Shown here: in pieces, positions 7,871 through 16,650 of the stretch
Layout of the letters: each line of letters opens with the position of its first letter
Position numbering within the stretch: the stretch's first letter is position 1
DNA from: Bin87 sp965203195
GTDB taxonomy: Bacteria > Chloroflexota > Dehalococcoidia > Lucifugimonadales > UBA3495
Length of the DNA stretch: 64,000 bases
Reading direction: 5' to 3'
NCBI GenBank assembly: GCA_965203195.1
Contig: OZ241860.1
Span: 3,472,001 to 3,536,000, forward strand
Notes under the pieces: model-generated
The model's database searches: none
What the model was told of the DNA's origin: nothing
Seen by the model: the letters and a program-made list of their open reading frames with translations, nothing else
Position numbers and translations under genes: made by a program

Positions 7871-8748
7871 TCAGAGTGCCCATTCGTCCAGCGTTTCCCG
7901 TTCCATAACGCCCCGATTAACCAGGGTTGTCCTGATTGTCAGCGGCGAGACCTCAAAATGCGCCGCCGCATCATCGATGTCGTCATCTCCGGGTAGGGCA
8001 GCGCCGAGAAAGTCCTGTAGTTCTGCGAAAGGGCACAGGAACTCTTGGGCAAAAGCCCGCTGGAACTTCTGCCGGCTGGTGCGCGCCGGCGTCAATGGCA
8101 GCAAAATTTCATCCTGAGGAGTGGCAATGTGGTCTGCCACCAGGCGCGCCAGCGCGAAACGGCGTCCGGTCAAACGGCTATGGTTCAATGCAATGCGGAT
8201 GCCATCCGGGTCACCGTCGCGCAGACCGGCGGAAATGGGCAAATTTTCCACCGGGCAGTTCTCAATATCCACCCCAAACAGGTCGGCAAGAGTGTCAGTC
8301 CGCGCCGGGCCGGACGGCAGATTCCAGGTCTTGCGTGCAACTTGAGCCGCCGCTGCCCCGCGCTGCCACGGCGCCGCTGACGGACCGGCCTGCCGGGTGT
8401 ACCGATCGCGTATGATGTCGTAATCCGATACGCGCGCCACGGCAGAGCTGCGCCCAATGCCGTGTTCCAGCGTACCTAAATGGTCAAGTGCCTGGTCATG
8501 GGACGCCGCCGCCATTTCCAGCACGGCGTCGGAACCGTAGGCGCGGCGGGCCGCCAACAGGCCGTCAATCAGAGTTGCGGGGGCTTCGTCCGGGTCGTAG
8601 CCCAGGCTGGCTTCCAGCTGGCGCAAGGCGTACAGATCCGGGTCTTTGCGCTCGGCGGCGATTTCCGCCCACAGAGCGACAAGGTCAGCCGCTTCCTCAA
8701 CCTGGTCGGGCAGTTTGGCTATGACAGCGGCGACAAAGTTGTCAATCA
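7871..8748 (-). pseudogene. ImmA/IrrE-like protein, C-terminal fragment (5' part displaced by IS1)
   Basis: The open frame runs from the IS1 edge at 8748 to a stop at 7871 and continues the fragment found on the other side of the element. The C-terminal part (GRRFALARLVADHI ... FQRAFAQEFLCPFAELQDFLG ... ISPLTIRTTLVNRG-like) matches the layout of ImmA/IrrE metallopeptidases: helix with the zinc motif, then F..EFL.P and a winged region. However, the place expected for HExxH reads ARLVADHI, so the zinc site appears lost. The middle part (LEASLGYDPDEAP...) has no family I can name. An internal TTG at 8626 could start a shorter product. The gene was the second of an operon with the 10000-10443 gene. 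Confidence 0.7.
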
Positions 8749-8755
8749 GGTATTT

Positions 8756-9232
8756 TCAACACGCGCTGGCATCGGATTTTTGGCCCCGCCGCGGACGCAA
8801 ACACAGCAACGCCAGCGAACCACGCAGCGCCCACACCTGCTTCGTGTAGCCCGTCGTGGCCCGCGCCAATCGCTTCAACCGCCCGCGATACTCCGAATGC
8901 AATCCCTCATTCCGGTTCGCCAGCTTGCCCTTGCCCACTATGTGCCGCTCCGCCGGCAGCCAGCTCCCGTACACACCGTAGTCATCGCTGTAATACCGCT
9001 CCGCCTCCGGCAACCGCTCGTACAACCGCAGAAAGGTTTCACCACTGCGGTCGCCCACCTCAAAGTCCACACACCGCCGGCCGTCAGGCAGCTCAATCAC
9101 CGCCGTCCAAATCCACACTTCCTGCCGCTTCTTGCCATGTCGCGCCTGCTGATAAGTCCACATCTCGTCAAAAGATATGGCCGGCACGACACCCCACCGC
9201 TGGCGCTGCATGGTCACCCAAGCCCAAATCAT
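8756..9232 (-). CDS. insB: IS1-family transposase catalytic part InsB (copy 1)
   Basis: A 158-residue DDE-type catalytic region. The three acidic positions are visible: FDEMWTY near the start, YYSDDYGVYGS in the middle, and RNEGLHSEYRGRLKRL towards the end; LPAERHIVGKG is a strong IS1 signature. It is best made by -1 frameshifting from insA at the A7 run, giving ...VYQWVKK-KVRWAL... and then this frame. The frame is uninterrupted, so the element may still be active. Confidence 0.88.
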   Translation of the reverse strand: MIWAWVTMQRQRWGVVPAISFDEMWTYQQARHGKKRQEVWIWTAVIELPDGRRCVDFEVGDRSGETFLRLYERLPEAERYYSDDYGVYGSWLPAERHIVGKGKLANRNEGLHSEYRGRLKRLARATTGYTKQVWALRGSLALLCLRPRRGQKSDASAC

Positions 9233-9515
9233 CAGGGCCCACCGGACTTTTTTTGACCCACTGGTACACCGTCCCCAGCTTGACCTCCAGAACCCGGCTG
9301 ATGGCGGCTATGGCCATGCCTTCGCCGTACATATCGATGGCCTGTTCTTTGACCTGTTCCGAGTAGTAATGGCGGTTGCCGTCGGGCGTGAAGCGGTAGT
9401 GGCACAGGCGGCAGCGGTAGGTTTGCTTGCCCCGGGAATGTCCGTCTTTGGGCAGCCAGTTGGAGCCGCAGTGGGGGCACTGGAGATCGTCGCGGTAGGA
9501 GCGGGCGGCGGCCAT
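9168..9515 (-). CDS. insA: IS1-family InsA-like protein (copy 1)
   Basis: A 115-residue protein with an N-terminal zinc-finger (CPHCG ... YRCRLC) followed by a helix-turn-helix (YGEGMAIAAISRVLEVKLGTVYQWVKK), the classic InsA layout that binds the IS ends. ATG 9515 is chosen over a longer frame because GGAGGT sits nine bases upstream. At positions 9254-9248 the minus strand has AAAAAAA; a -1 shift there joins this frame to insB to make the active transposase, as in IS1. Confidence 0.88.
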   Translation of the reverse strand: MAAARSYRDDLQCPHCGSNWLPKDGHSRGKQTYRCRLCHYRFTPDGNRHYYSEQVKEQAIDMYGEGMAIAAISRVLEVKLGTVYQWVKKSPVGPDDLGLGDHAAPAVGCRAGHIF

Positions 9516-9556
9516 GGGATTACCTCCGGCAGTGGCAAAATCCGGCCCCAATTATA

Positions 9557-10003
9557 TCACCAGCACGTGCTGAAAATACCCTCGAAATCATCCGCCGCAA
9601 CCAGTGCGCGATTGTCCCGCAAGTAGCGGACAGGCTCCCGGCAGGACGGCGGCGAAGCCTGGGAACGGATGAGTATAGTTTCTCCGTCGCTGCGGAAAGT
9701 AAGGCTGGGCCAGAGGTAGCCGCCGCCGGCGCTGGCCAGGTTATGGCTCATTTTCCAGTCCAGCGTGGGACGGATCGGCTCCGGTTCCCAGCGCAGCCGC
9801 CACCAATTGCCGGCAAGCCATTGCGCCATCCGCCACGCCGAGAGGCGCGCCGCCGGGCGGGTGACATTAGCGAGGCGATCCTCAACCTCGGTCACGCACA
9901 CGCCGTTCAGCATAATGGACAGCGCGGCGCTGGTAAGCCCGTCCAAGCTGGCGTCAGCCGCGCGGGACAACCATTCGTACTGGATTTCAAATCCTTCGCT
10001 CAT
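9557..10003 (-). pseudogene. ImmA/IrrE-like protein, N-terminal fragment (cut by IS1)
   Basis: ATG at 10003 begins MSEGFEIQYEWLSRA; its A overlaps the stop of the upstream gene (ATGA), showing tight coupling. The frame runs through AGNWWRLRWEPEP, a segment rich in Trp, and SLTFRSDGETILIRSQ, then enters the IS1 end at 9580 and stops at 9557 after a few element-encoded residues. Joined to the fragment at 8748, the reading would go ...ADDFEG / YLIDNFVAAVIAKLP... almost without loss, so the ancestral protein was roughly 435 residues. The N-terminal half belongs to no family I can name. The truncated product is probably not functional. Confidence 0.75.
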
Positions 10004-10443
10004 TGCTGGTTCCAACGCTCCAGTATCCGCTCCCGGAACGGATCGTTGCCGGGAACCGGATAGCCGTGATAAGCGCCTTGCGTTCTGTTTTCGAGTTCAG
10101 CTTCCAGCGGACAACCGTCCTCGGTTACGGCCCAGACGTTCTGGGGAAACTCGCCCCGCGCCTGTTCGCTGATCAGCCCTCGCTGAACGCCTTCCCACAG
10201 CAACCGTTGCGCTTCCGACCTGGTAAAGATGCCGGCATCATCGCACAGCGTCTTGTCGTCCCTCGGTTGCGCCGGTGGATTGAGGCCGAAATCCCCCGGG
10301 TTGCGCTTGTGCATCGGATTGCCGGTGTACCGGACCCGTCGGGCGAGCTGTTCCATCTCATCAAGGCCGGCGGGTTCATTGATACAGCGTTTGGGGTTGA
10401 ATCTTGCGCGTACCTGACGGGCACGTCGGGATGGTCTGGGCAT
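10000..10443 (-). CDS. Conserved hypothetical protein, partner of the IS1-broken gene
   Basis: A 147-residue soluble protein without a recognised domain. Notable segments are NPGDFGLNPPAQPRDDKTLCDDAGI in the middle, RSEAQRLLWEGVQRGLIS, and NVWAVTEDGCPLEAELENRTQGAYHGYPVP near the C-terminus. The N-terminus is basic (several Arg in the first 20 residues). Its stop overlaps the ATG of the ImmA-like gene, so the two were translated together, as in toxin-antitoxin or regulatory pairs. With the partner broken, this gene may be an orphan. The 60 bases upstream to zwf hold no clear promoter. No function is assigned. Confidence 0.75.
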   Translation of the reverse strand: MPRPSRRARQVRARFNPKRCINEPAGLDEMEQLARRVRYTGNPMHKRNPGDFGLNPPAQPRDDKTLCDDAGIFTRSEAQRLLWEGVQRGLISEQARGEFPQNVWAVTEDGCPLEAELENRTQGAYHGYPVPGNDPFRERILERWNQQ

Positions 10444-10506
10444 TGGCGCCTCTCCTTGATTGTACCGGAGATTGTATGATGATTAATGCCATTTCGGCAA
10501 CGGGAT

Positions 10507-12027
10507 TTACCCCGTTTCCCCGCAGCCAGGCAGCCAGGCGTGGCCGTGGGCCGCCGGCAGCTCCCCGTCGTTGGGCGGGCCGTGCATACCCGGCAGGTAG
10601 CGGTAGGGGGTGGGGGCGCCGGGCAGGTCCAGGCGGTCTATGATGGGGTCAATGACGCTCCAGGCCAGTTCAATTTCGTCGCTGCGGGTGAACAGGGACG
10701 CGTCGCCGGCGATGACATCCAGCAACAGGCGCTCGTAGGCGTCCGGTATGTCAATGCCCGCAAAACCCTCGTCGTACTCAAAGTCCAGGGCGACGGCTTT
10801 CATCGCCAGGCCGGCGTCGGGCACCTTGCTTTGCAGTTCCAGCCGCATACCCTCGTTGGGCTGGACGCAGATGGACAGGGTGTTGCCGGGTATGTCCCGG
10901 TCGCCCGGCGTGGGAAAGAGTATGTGGGGCGGCGAGCGGAACTGGATTACCATTTCCGTGGTCTTGCGCCACAAGCCCTTGCCGGAACGCAGGTAAAAAG
11001 GCACGCCCTGCCAGCGCCAGTTGTCAATAAACAGCCGCAGCGCCGCATAGGTGGGGGTGTAGGAACCGGGGGCCACGCCCGGTTCATAATGATAGCCTTC
11101 GTACTGGCCGGTAATCAGGTTGTCGGCGACCTGGCGGGGCGTCCAGCGGCGCACGGCGCTTAAGACTTTGACCTTTTCGTTGCGGAGGGCGTCGGCCGCA
11201 AAGGCATAAGGCGGGTCCATGGCGATCAGCGTCAGCAGTTGCAACAGGTGGTTTTGGAACATATCCTTCAGCACGCCGGCGCGGTCGTAGTACTCGCCCC
11301 TTTCGCCCACCAGCACGTCCTCAGCGACGGTGATCTGCACCTGGTCGATATAGTTGCGGTTCCAGATGGGTTCAAAGATGGAGTTGGCGAACCGGAAGAC
11401 CAGCAGGTTCTGCACGGTTTCCTTGCCCAGGTAATGGTCAATGCGATAGACCTGCTCCTCGCGAAAGACGCTGTGGATGTGGGCGTTGAGGCGGCGGGCG
11501 GAGGCCAGGTCGGAGCCGAAGGGTTTTTCAATGACGATGCGCCGCCAGCCCCGGTTTTCGCCGGCGATGCCGGCGTCGGCCAAGGCGGTGATGACGGGTT
11601 CATACAGGACGGGGGCCAGGGCCAGGTAGTAGAGGCAGTTGAGGGACGCCGCCGGGCCGGGAGCCAGGGCGTCAATGTGGCGTCCCAGGGCGGCCATGGC
11701 GTCGACGCTGGTGACGTCGGCGGTCACATAGGAGAGAGCGCGGGCGAACCCGTCCCATTCCGGGGTGTCCGCCGCCGGGCCGATGCCGTCCCGCAGCCAG
11801 GCGCGGAAGGCGGCGTCGTCCAGATCATCCCGGGCCACGCCCACGATGCGGACGCCGGCGGGCAGTCGCCCCTTGCGGTGCAGGCTGAACAGGGCCGGGG
11901 CCAGCTTGGTGCGGGTGAGGTTGCCGCTGGCGCCCATTATCACCAGGGCGGTGACGCCGCCACTGCCGCCGGGGGCGTGGTCGGCGCCGGCCGGATCGGG
12001 GTACGCCCCCGCGAATTCGGTCATCAT
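10507..12027 (-). CDS. zwf: Glucose-6-phosphate dehydrogenase
   Basis: A 506-residue enzyme oxidising glucose 6-phosphate to 6-phosphogluconolactone with NADP+ or NAD+. The dinucleotide fold starts LVIMGASGNLTRTKLAPALF (canonical GASGDL has Asp; here Asn). The substrate motif RIDHYLGKETVQNL carries the catalytic His and Lys; IVIEKPFG precedes it and RNEKVKVL follows. Length is normal (about 500). It is last in the minus-strand order pgi, gnd, zwf. The start shown is the first of two adjacent ATG codons after GAGG. The N-terminal 20 residues are a Gly/Asp-rich extension and could be non-structural. 6-phosphogluconolactonase is not seen nearby. Confidence 0.96.
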   Translation of the reverse strand: MMTEFAGAYPDPAGADHAPGGSGGVTALVIMGASGNLTRTKLAPALFSLHRKGRLPAGVRIVGVARDDLDDAAFRAWLRDGIGPAADTPEWDGFARALSYVTADVTSVDAMAALGRHIDALAPGPAASLNCLYYLALAPVLYEPVITALADAGIAGENRGWRRIVIEKPFGSDLASARRLNAHIHSVFREEQVYRIDHYLGKETVQNLLVFRFANSIFEPIWNRNYIDQVQITVAEDVLVGERGEYYDRAGVLKDMFQNHLLQLLTLIAMDPPYAFAADALRNEKVKVLSAVRRWTPRQVADNLITGQYEGYHYEPGVAPGSYTPTYAALRLFIDNWRWQGVPFYLRSGKGLWRKTTEMVIQFRSPPHILFPTPGDRDIPGNTLSICVQPNEGMRLELQSKVPDAGLAMKAVALDFEYDEGFAGIDIPDAYERLLLDVIAGDASLFTRSDEIELAWSVIDPIIDRLDLPGAPTPYRYLPGMHGPPNDGELPAAHGHAWLPGCGETG

Positions 12028-12088
12028 TCGCCTCGCCCTCCGCCAAAATTATGCCGGGTCGCTTGTGCCGGGTCGCTATTGTGCCGGG

Positions 12089-13012
12089 TTACTGATCATC
12101 CGGCCCGGCGGCGCGCACGGCGTGGCCGCCGAACTGGTTGCGGAGCGCCGCCAGCAGCCGGGCGCCGAAGGGTTCCTCCTGCCGGGAACGAAAGCGCTGG
12201 TACAGGGCGGCGGTGATGACCGGCGTGGGCACGGCCTGTTCCACCGACTCGTGCACCGTCCAGCGGCCTTCGCCGGAATCGTCCACATAGGCGGACAGGC
12301 TTTCCAGGCGCGGGTCGGTTTCCAGAGCGCGCACGGCCAGGTCAAGCAGCCAGGAGCGCACTACGCTGCCGTGCTGCCAGGATTTGGCGATGGCGAGCAA
12401 GTCCAGCCCGAAATCGTCCTGCCGGGATTGGAGCAGCTCAAAGCCTTCGGCGTAGGCTTGCATCAGGGCGTATTCCACGCCGTTATGCACCATTTTGGTG
12501 AAGTGGCCGGCGCCGGTGGGGCCCACGTGGGCCAGCCCTTGATCCGGCGCCGGGGCCAGGGTCTGAAAGACGGGTTCCAGGCGGCGGTAGGCGTCGGCAT
12601 TGCCGCCCACCATCAGGGCGTAGCCGTTGGCCAGGCCCCAGACGCCGCCGCTGGTGCCGGCGTCCAGCAGGTGGATGCCCCGCGCCGCCAGGTTTTCGCC
12701 CCGGCGCATTGTGTCCTTGTAGTTGGCGTTGCCGCCGTCGATGATGGCGTCGCCGGGGGCCAGGAGGCCGGCCAGTTCGTCCACAACGGCGTCGGTGACG
12801 GGGCCGGCGGGCAGCATCAGCCACACGGCGCGGGGCGGGGCCAGCTGCTGAACCAGCGCCGGCGTCGAGGGGGCGGTGGCGCCGCCGGCGGCGGCCGCGG
12901 CGGCCATCGCATCGGCATCCCGGTCATAGACCACTACCCGGTGGCCGCCGTGGAGCAGCCGGCGGGCCATATTGCCGCCCATGCGGCCCAGGCCAATCAT
13001 CCCGATTTCCAA
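12089..13012 (-). CDS. gnd: 6-phosphogluconate dehydrogenase, short decarboxylating type
   Basis: A 307-residue enzyme of the pentose phosphate pathway converting 6-phosphogluconate to ribulose 5-phosphate and CO2. The NAD(P) fold is EIGMIGLGRMGGNMARRL, with VVYDRD at the end of the second strand; an acidic residue there favours NAD+. The substrate segments are IIDGGNANYKDT, LDAGTSGGVWG and HFTKMVHNGVEY, whose Lys is the catalytic base. Length fits the short GndA/YqeC class (about 300) rather than the 470-residue class. The start appears to be TTG at 13012, because Glu-Ile-Gly must follow the initiator and AAGGAG lies 11 bases upstream; an ATG at 13000 is the alternative. zwf follows after 61 bases. 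Confidence 0.94.
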   Translation of the reverse strand: MEIGMIGLGRMGGNMARRLLHGGHRVVVYDRDADAMAAAAAAGGATAPSTPALVQQLAPPRAVWLMLPAGPVTDAVVDELAGLLAPGDAIIDGGNANYKDTMRRGENLAARGIHLLDAGTSGGVWGLANGYALMVGGNADAYRRLEPVFQTLAPAPDQGLAHVGPTGAGHFTKMVHNGVEYALMQAYAEGFELLQSRQDDFGLDLLAIAKSWQHGSVVRSWLLDLAVRALETDPRLESLSAYVDDSGEGRWTVHESVEQAVPTPVITAALYQRFRSRQEEPFGARLLAALRNQFGGHAVRAAGPDDQ

Positions 13013-13072
13013 GGTTGTCCGTCTCCTTTGGGGCGCCCGGAGCAGAGCCGGTTTTGCGTTTGACGACGCGGC

Positions 13073-14707
13073 CTAATCCAGGGCGGCGGCAATCCGGGCG
13101 ACCGCCGCGGCCGGGCTGCCCTCCATCCGGCTGGAGGCCGTGCGCCGGCCCAGATCCTGCAACGCCTGTAGGTCGCCCTGGGCCTGGGCGTCGGCGAGGA
13201 CGCCGAAACGGAAGGGCCAGCCCGGTATGTCAATGTCGGTATGATGGGTTCCGGTCAGTTGCAGAAAGATGCCGCTGTTGGGGCCGCCCTTGTGCAGCTG
13301 TCCGGTGGAATGGAGGTAGCGGGGGCCGTAGCCGGCGGTGGTGGCGATGCGGTGTTTGGTCATCACGCGTCGGCGCAGGTCGGCCAGGGCGTTCTCGAGT
13401 TCGTCCGATGCGGGCAGATAGGCCAGGATGGCCAGATAGTCGCCCGGCCGGCTTGCCGCCAGCAGGTGGCGGAGGCGGGCGGGGTCGTCGGAGGCGGGCG
13501 CCGGCAGCCGGCCGGCCTGCTGGTAGCCTTCCAGGGCGCGGACGGTGCGGTCTTTCGCCCCCTGCACATCGGGCTGGTCGAAGGGATGAATGCCGAGGAT
13601 GTGGCCGGCGATGGCGGTGGCGTATTCCCAGCGGTAGAATTCGGCGCCCAGGTCGTAGGCGTCGGCCAGTTCCAGGATGGCCACCGGGTGGCCGGCGTTT
13701 TGCAGGCGGGTCACGGCGGCGTCCAGGGCGGCGTTGTCGTCGGCGGGCAGGCGCAGCCGGACGAAGAAGCGGTCGGCGCCGTAGGCGTCCGGGGGCAGGG
13801 CCGGCTCGGCGGCCACGGGGATGACGCCAGTGCCGTTTTTGCCGCAGCTTTCGGCCAGCAGCTGCTCGGCCCAGAGTCCGAAGCCGGCGATGCCCGGCGA
13901 GGCCAGCAGGGTCAGCTTGTCGCGGCCCTGCCGGGCCAGGGCGCCGATGGCGGCGCCCAGCAATGCGCCGGGGTTTTCGGCGGCGGGGCCGGACGCCAGG
14001 CAGAGTTTGGCCATCGCCGCCGCGGGCGCCAGCAGGCGGGGCAGGTCCACGCCGATGAGCGCCGCCGGCGCCAACCCGAAGCAGGAAAGCGCCGAGTAGC
14101 GGCCGCCGATGTCCGGGTCGTTGATGAAGGCGTGGCGGAAACCCTCCGACCGGGCCATTTTCGCCAGGGCGGTATCCGGGTCGGTAACGGCGATGAAGTT
14201 GCCGCCGGCGGCGTCCGCGCCCAGCGCTTCATTGACCAGGGCGCGGAAGCAGGCGTAGAAGGCCAGGGGTTCGGTGGTGGTGCCCGATTTGGAGGAAACC
14301 ACAAACATAGTGCGCGCCGGGTCGATGGCGGCGGCGGTTTGCGCCACCCAAGCGGGGACGGTGCTGTCCAGGGTGAGCATCTGCGGATAGCCGGCGGCGG
14401 CGGCGCTGCCGATGGTTTGGCGAATGACTTCGGGGGCCAGGCTGCTGCCGCCCATACCCAGCAGGACGATATGGCGATAGCCGGCGTCGCGCAGCTCCCG
14501 CCCGAACTGTTGCAGGTGGCCGGCCGGCGCCGCCATCGCGGAAGGCAGCTCGAGCCAGGCCAGGCGGTCGGAGATTTCAACGGGGCTGTCGGCCCACAGG
14601 GTAAAATCGCCCGCCTTGAGGCGGGCCGGCGCGTCGGCGGCGTCCAGCCGGTTCAAGGCGTCGGCTACCGATGCGGCGTAACCGGCGAGATGGTAACGGG
14701 CAGTCAT
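13073..14707 (-). CDS. pgi: Glucose-6-phosphate isomerase (domain type found in Tal-Pgi fusions)
   Basis: A 544-residue isomerase interconverting glucose 6-phosphate and fructose 6-phosphate. Two SIS subdomains are visible: LLGMGGSSLAPEVIRQT (about residue 90) and FVVSSKSGTTTEPLAFY (about 145), with the second binding the phosphate. GKNGTGVIPVA and the C-terminal GPRYLHSTGQLHKGGPNSG match the isomerase half of bifunctional transaldolase/isomerase proteins. No transaldolase domain precedes it: the frame extends upstream but that sequence has no family features. ATG 14707 starts MTARYHLAGYAA. gnd follows after 60 bases, so pgi-gnd-zwf is probably one operon feeding hexose phosphate into the oxidative branch. 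Confidence 0.92.
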   Translation of the reverse strand: MTARYHLAGYAASVADALNRLDAADAPARLKAGDFTLWADSPVEISDRLAWLELPSAMAAPAGHLQQFGRELRDAGYRHIVLLGMGGSSLAPEVIRQTIGSAAAAGYPQMLTLDSTVPAWVAQTAAAIDPARTMFVVSSKSGTTTEPLAFYACFRALVNEALGADAAGGNFIAVTDPDTALAKMARSEGFRHAFINDPDIGGRYSALSCFGLAPAALIGVDLPRLLAPAAAMAKLCLASGPAAENPGALLGAAIGALARQGRDKLTLLASPGIAGFGLWAEQLLAESCGKNGTGVIPVAAEPALPPDAYGADRFFVRLRLPADDNAALDAAVTRLQNAGHPVAILELADAYDLGAEFYRWEYATAIAGHILGIHPFDQPDVQGAKDRTVRALEGYQQAGRLPAPASDDPARLRHLLAASRPGDYLAILAYLPASDELENALADLRRRVMTKHRIATTAGYGPRYLHSTGQLHKGGPNSGIFLQLTGTHHTDIDIPGWPFRFGVLADAQAQGDLQALQDLGRRTASSRMEGSPAAAVARIAAALD

Positions 14708-14890
14708 CACAGCTCCATAGCTCGGGCGGCAGACGATTGATGGCGGGCAATTGGCGGCAAGCGGCAGACCCGCGGGCCGCAACGATTTTAGCACACGCCG
14801 GGCGTATCCCGGAAACCGGCGGCGGCTTTCCGTGGGTATAATCGCCGGCGAAAATCCTGCCCGAAAACCCCGCACCGGGAGCAATGCTAT

Positions 14891-15844
14891 ATGTTTCGTT
14901 CCGACGCCCACGCCGCCGCTCACGCCAACCCTGACGCCAGCTCTGACGCCAGCCCGAATCCCGCCGCAACGCCTCTCTCCGCAACACCGGCGACCCGGCC
15001 GGCCGCCCATAGCGTGGCAATCGGCGATTTGAGCGTGCATTATCTGGACTGGGGCGGGGACGGGGCGCCGCTGCTGGCCTTGCACGGGCTGGCGTCGTCG
15101 GGGCACTGGTATCGCCGGGTGGCGCCCTATCTGGCCGGCGATTTTCGCATCGTGGCTCCGGACCAGCGGGGGCACGGCGCCACTACGCCGGCCACGTCCG
15201 GCTACGACTGGCAGACCCTGGCCGAGGATGCCGTAGCGCTGCTGGACGATCTGGGGATTGAGCGCGCCGCCGTGATGGGACATTCCTGGGGCGGTCATGT
15301 GGCCAGCAACCTGGCGATGCGCTTTCCGCAGCGGGTCAGCCGGCTGGCGCTGATTGACGGCGGGTTTCAGGATGGCCGGCTGCTGCCCGCGCCCACCTGG
15401 GAAGCATTCCGGCAACGGCTGGCGCCCCGGGCGGTGGCGGGGACGCGCGACGAGTACCTGGCCGGCCTGGCGGCCAGCCTGTCGTTCTGCTGGGGCGAAG
15501 ACCTGGCGGAGATTGCGCTGACGATGGTGTATGAGGGCACCGACGGGCAGATGCGCGACATTCTGCGTCCGGAGCATCACGCGCAGGTTCTGGAAACGAT
15601 GTGGCAGGAGCCGCCCTCGGTGGTTCTGCCGCAGGTGGCGACGCCTACGCTGGTAATCGCCGCCGGGCCGCGGGCCGACCGGGCCAGTTCATCCTTCGCA
15701 CGGCAGCGGGAGATAATGGTGGCCGCCGCCATAGCCGCCTTGCCCAACGGCCGGGCGCACTGGATTGCGGACACCATTCACGACATCGGCTACCACAAGC
15801 CGGCGGAGCTGGCGGCGGCGTTGCGGGATTTTCTGGCCGGCTGA
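14891..15844 (+). CDS. Alpha/beta hydrolase with low-complexity N-terminus
   Basis: A 317-residue alpha/beta-hydrolase. The oxyanion strand LLALHGLASSG, the DQRGHGAT loop and the nucleophile elbow GHSWGGH are intact; the catalytic His is probably in DTIHDIGYHKP near the C-terminus and the acid in the preceding strand region. The first 45 residues are Ala/Pro/Asp/Ser-rich and encoded by short GACGCCAGC-type repeats (about 14905-14955), so the true start could be further in, but an ATG at 14891 is the first in frame. It is divergent from pgi. The substrate is unknown; similar proteins hydrolyse esters or C-C bonds. Confidence 0.85.
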   Translation: MFRSDAHAAAHANPDASSDASPNPAATPLSATPATRPAAHSVAIGDLSVHYLDWGGDGAPLLALHGLASSGHWYRRVAPYLAGDFRIVAPDQRGHGATTPATSGYDWQTLAEDAVALLDDLGIERAAVMGHSWGGHVASNLAMRFPQRVSRLALIDGGFQDGRLLPAPTWEAFRQRLAPRAVAGTRDEYLAGLAASLSFCWGEDLAEIALTMVYEGTDGQMRDILRPEHHAQVLETMWQEPPSVVLPQVATPTLVIAAGPRADRASSSFARQREIMVAAAIAALPNGRAHWIADTIHDIGYHKPAELAAALRDFLAG

Positions 15845-15862
15845 AACACCAGATCGGTTCGT

Positions 15863-16552
15863 TCATCGGCTGACGAACAGTATCCCAATACCCGAGCTCA
15901 GGAATCCGATGGTGACCGCAGCGTAGGTCACCTTGATAAAGAGCTGGAACGTCGGGTCGATGATGTCATGTGGCACCGCGCTGAGGGCCGGCCAGGTAAC
16001 CGGCGCTACCAGCATCAGAGCCACACCAGCGGCCAGTACTATCGCAGCAATGAATTGTGCCATAACAAGCCTTCTCATTTGAGCCGGGATGACTTTCTGA
16101 TAGAAAGCGGCGGATCTGACAGCGTCGTTCATTACTTCCTGGGTTTGGGTGGGAGGACGGTCACCCAAGCGGGAATGAATTCGCGCACTGATTTGTCGTT
16201 TCAAAAAATGGAGATCACAGTGAAAGTCGCCATCAATCGTGGCGGAGGAGGTGACTAGCGACTTGATGTCGTCCGTAGCATCGTCACTCCCGGCTTTGGA
16301 TGAGCGTCTGTGCTCATATGATGCTGCGCGCAGCCAGGCACGTCCTTCTCTGATCAGCCTCCTGGATTTGGCGTGTCGTCCGGCCAGCTCGCGCAACCTG
16401 CCTCTATAGGCCATTTCATAGGCTGCCTGGTTAGGTCGACCGGGCACCGCCGGCCATAGCCGATGCAAAGCCCATGCGCCCAACAACACGCTGGGCAAAG
16501 AAAATACGCCGACGATAATGGCAGCGATTACAGTTGCCGTTGCCAGATCCAT
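15863..16552 (-). CDS. Membrane protein of unknown function
   Basis: A 229-residue protein with three hydrophobic segments: residues about 5-28 (ATVIAAIIVGVFSLPSVLL), and two near the C-terminus (about 160-185 and 200-225). Between them is a basic, charged cytoplasmic-type region of about 130 residues (RGRLRELAGRHAKSRRL...). G+C appears lower than in neighbours and codon choice less biased, which suggests recent acquisition. ATG 16552 has GAGGGA close upstream. It is convergent with the hydrolase gene (19 bases between stops). No domain was recognised. Confidence 0.6.
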   Translation of the reverse strand: MDLATATVIAAIIVGVFSLPSVLLGAWALHRLWPAVPGRPNQAAYEMAYRGRLRELAGRHAKSRRLIREGRAWLRAASYEHRRSSKAGSDDATDDIKSLVTSSATIDGDFHCDLHFLKRQISARIHSRLGDRPPTQTQEVMNDAVRSAAFYQKVIPAQMRRLVMAQFIAAIVLAAGVALMLVAPVTWPALSAVPHDIIDPTFQLFIKVTYAAVTIGFLSSGIGILFVSR

Positions 16553-16650
16553 GTTCCCTCACATCAAATCGCCGAGGCAGACGCCATAACCGTTGGTCTC
16601 CGACGCTGGATTGCCGGCAGTATAGCGCATTGAGGCGCATTCCGGCAAGG

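Larger units (their letters stand above)
8749..9580 (-). mobile_element. IS1-family insertion sequence, copy 1 (832 bp)
   Basis: Terminal inverted repeats are GGTATTTTCAACACGCGCTGG at the left end and, read inward from the right, the same 21-mer with two changes. Length is 832 bp, identical to the second copy at 39341-40172. It carries overlapping insA and insB frames on the minus strand with an A7 slippery run between them. The 8-bp flanks (GTCAATCA and CTCGAAAT) do not match, so no target duplication is visible, unlike copy 2. It lies inside the ImmA-like gene, in the same orientation. Confidence 0.93.

Noticed and set aside
10486..11163. Plus-strand frame opposite zwf
   Set aside because: Antisense shadow of a clear enzyme gene.
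13073..15580. 835-codon reading of the pgi frame with upstream extension
   Set aside because: Residues before MTARYHLAGYAA resemble no transaldolase or other domain and overlap the divergent hydrolase gene.
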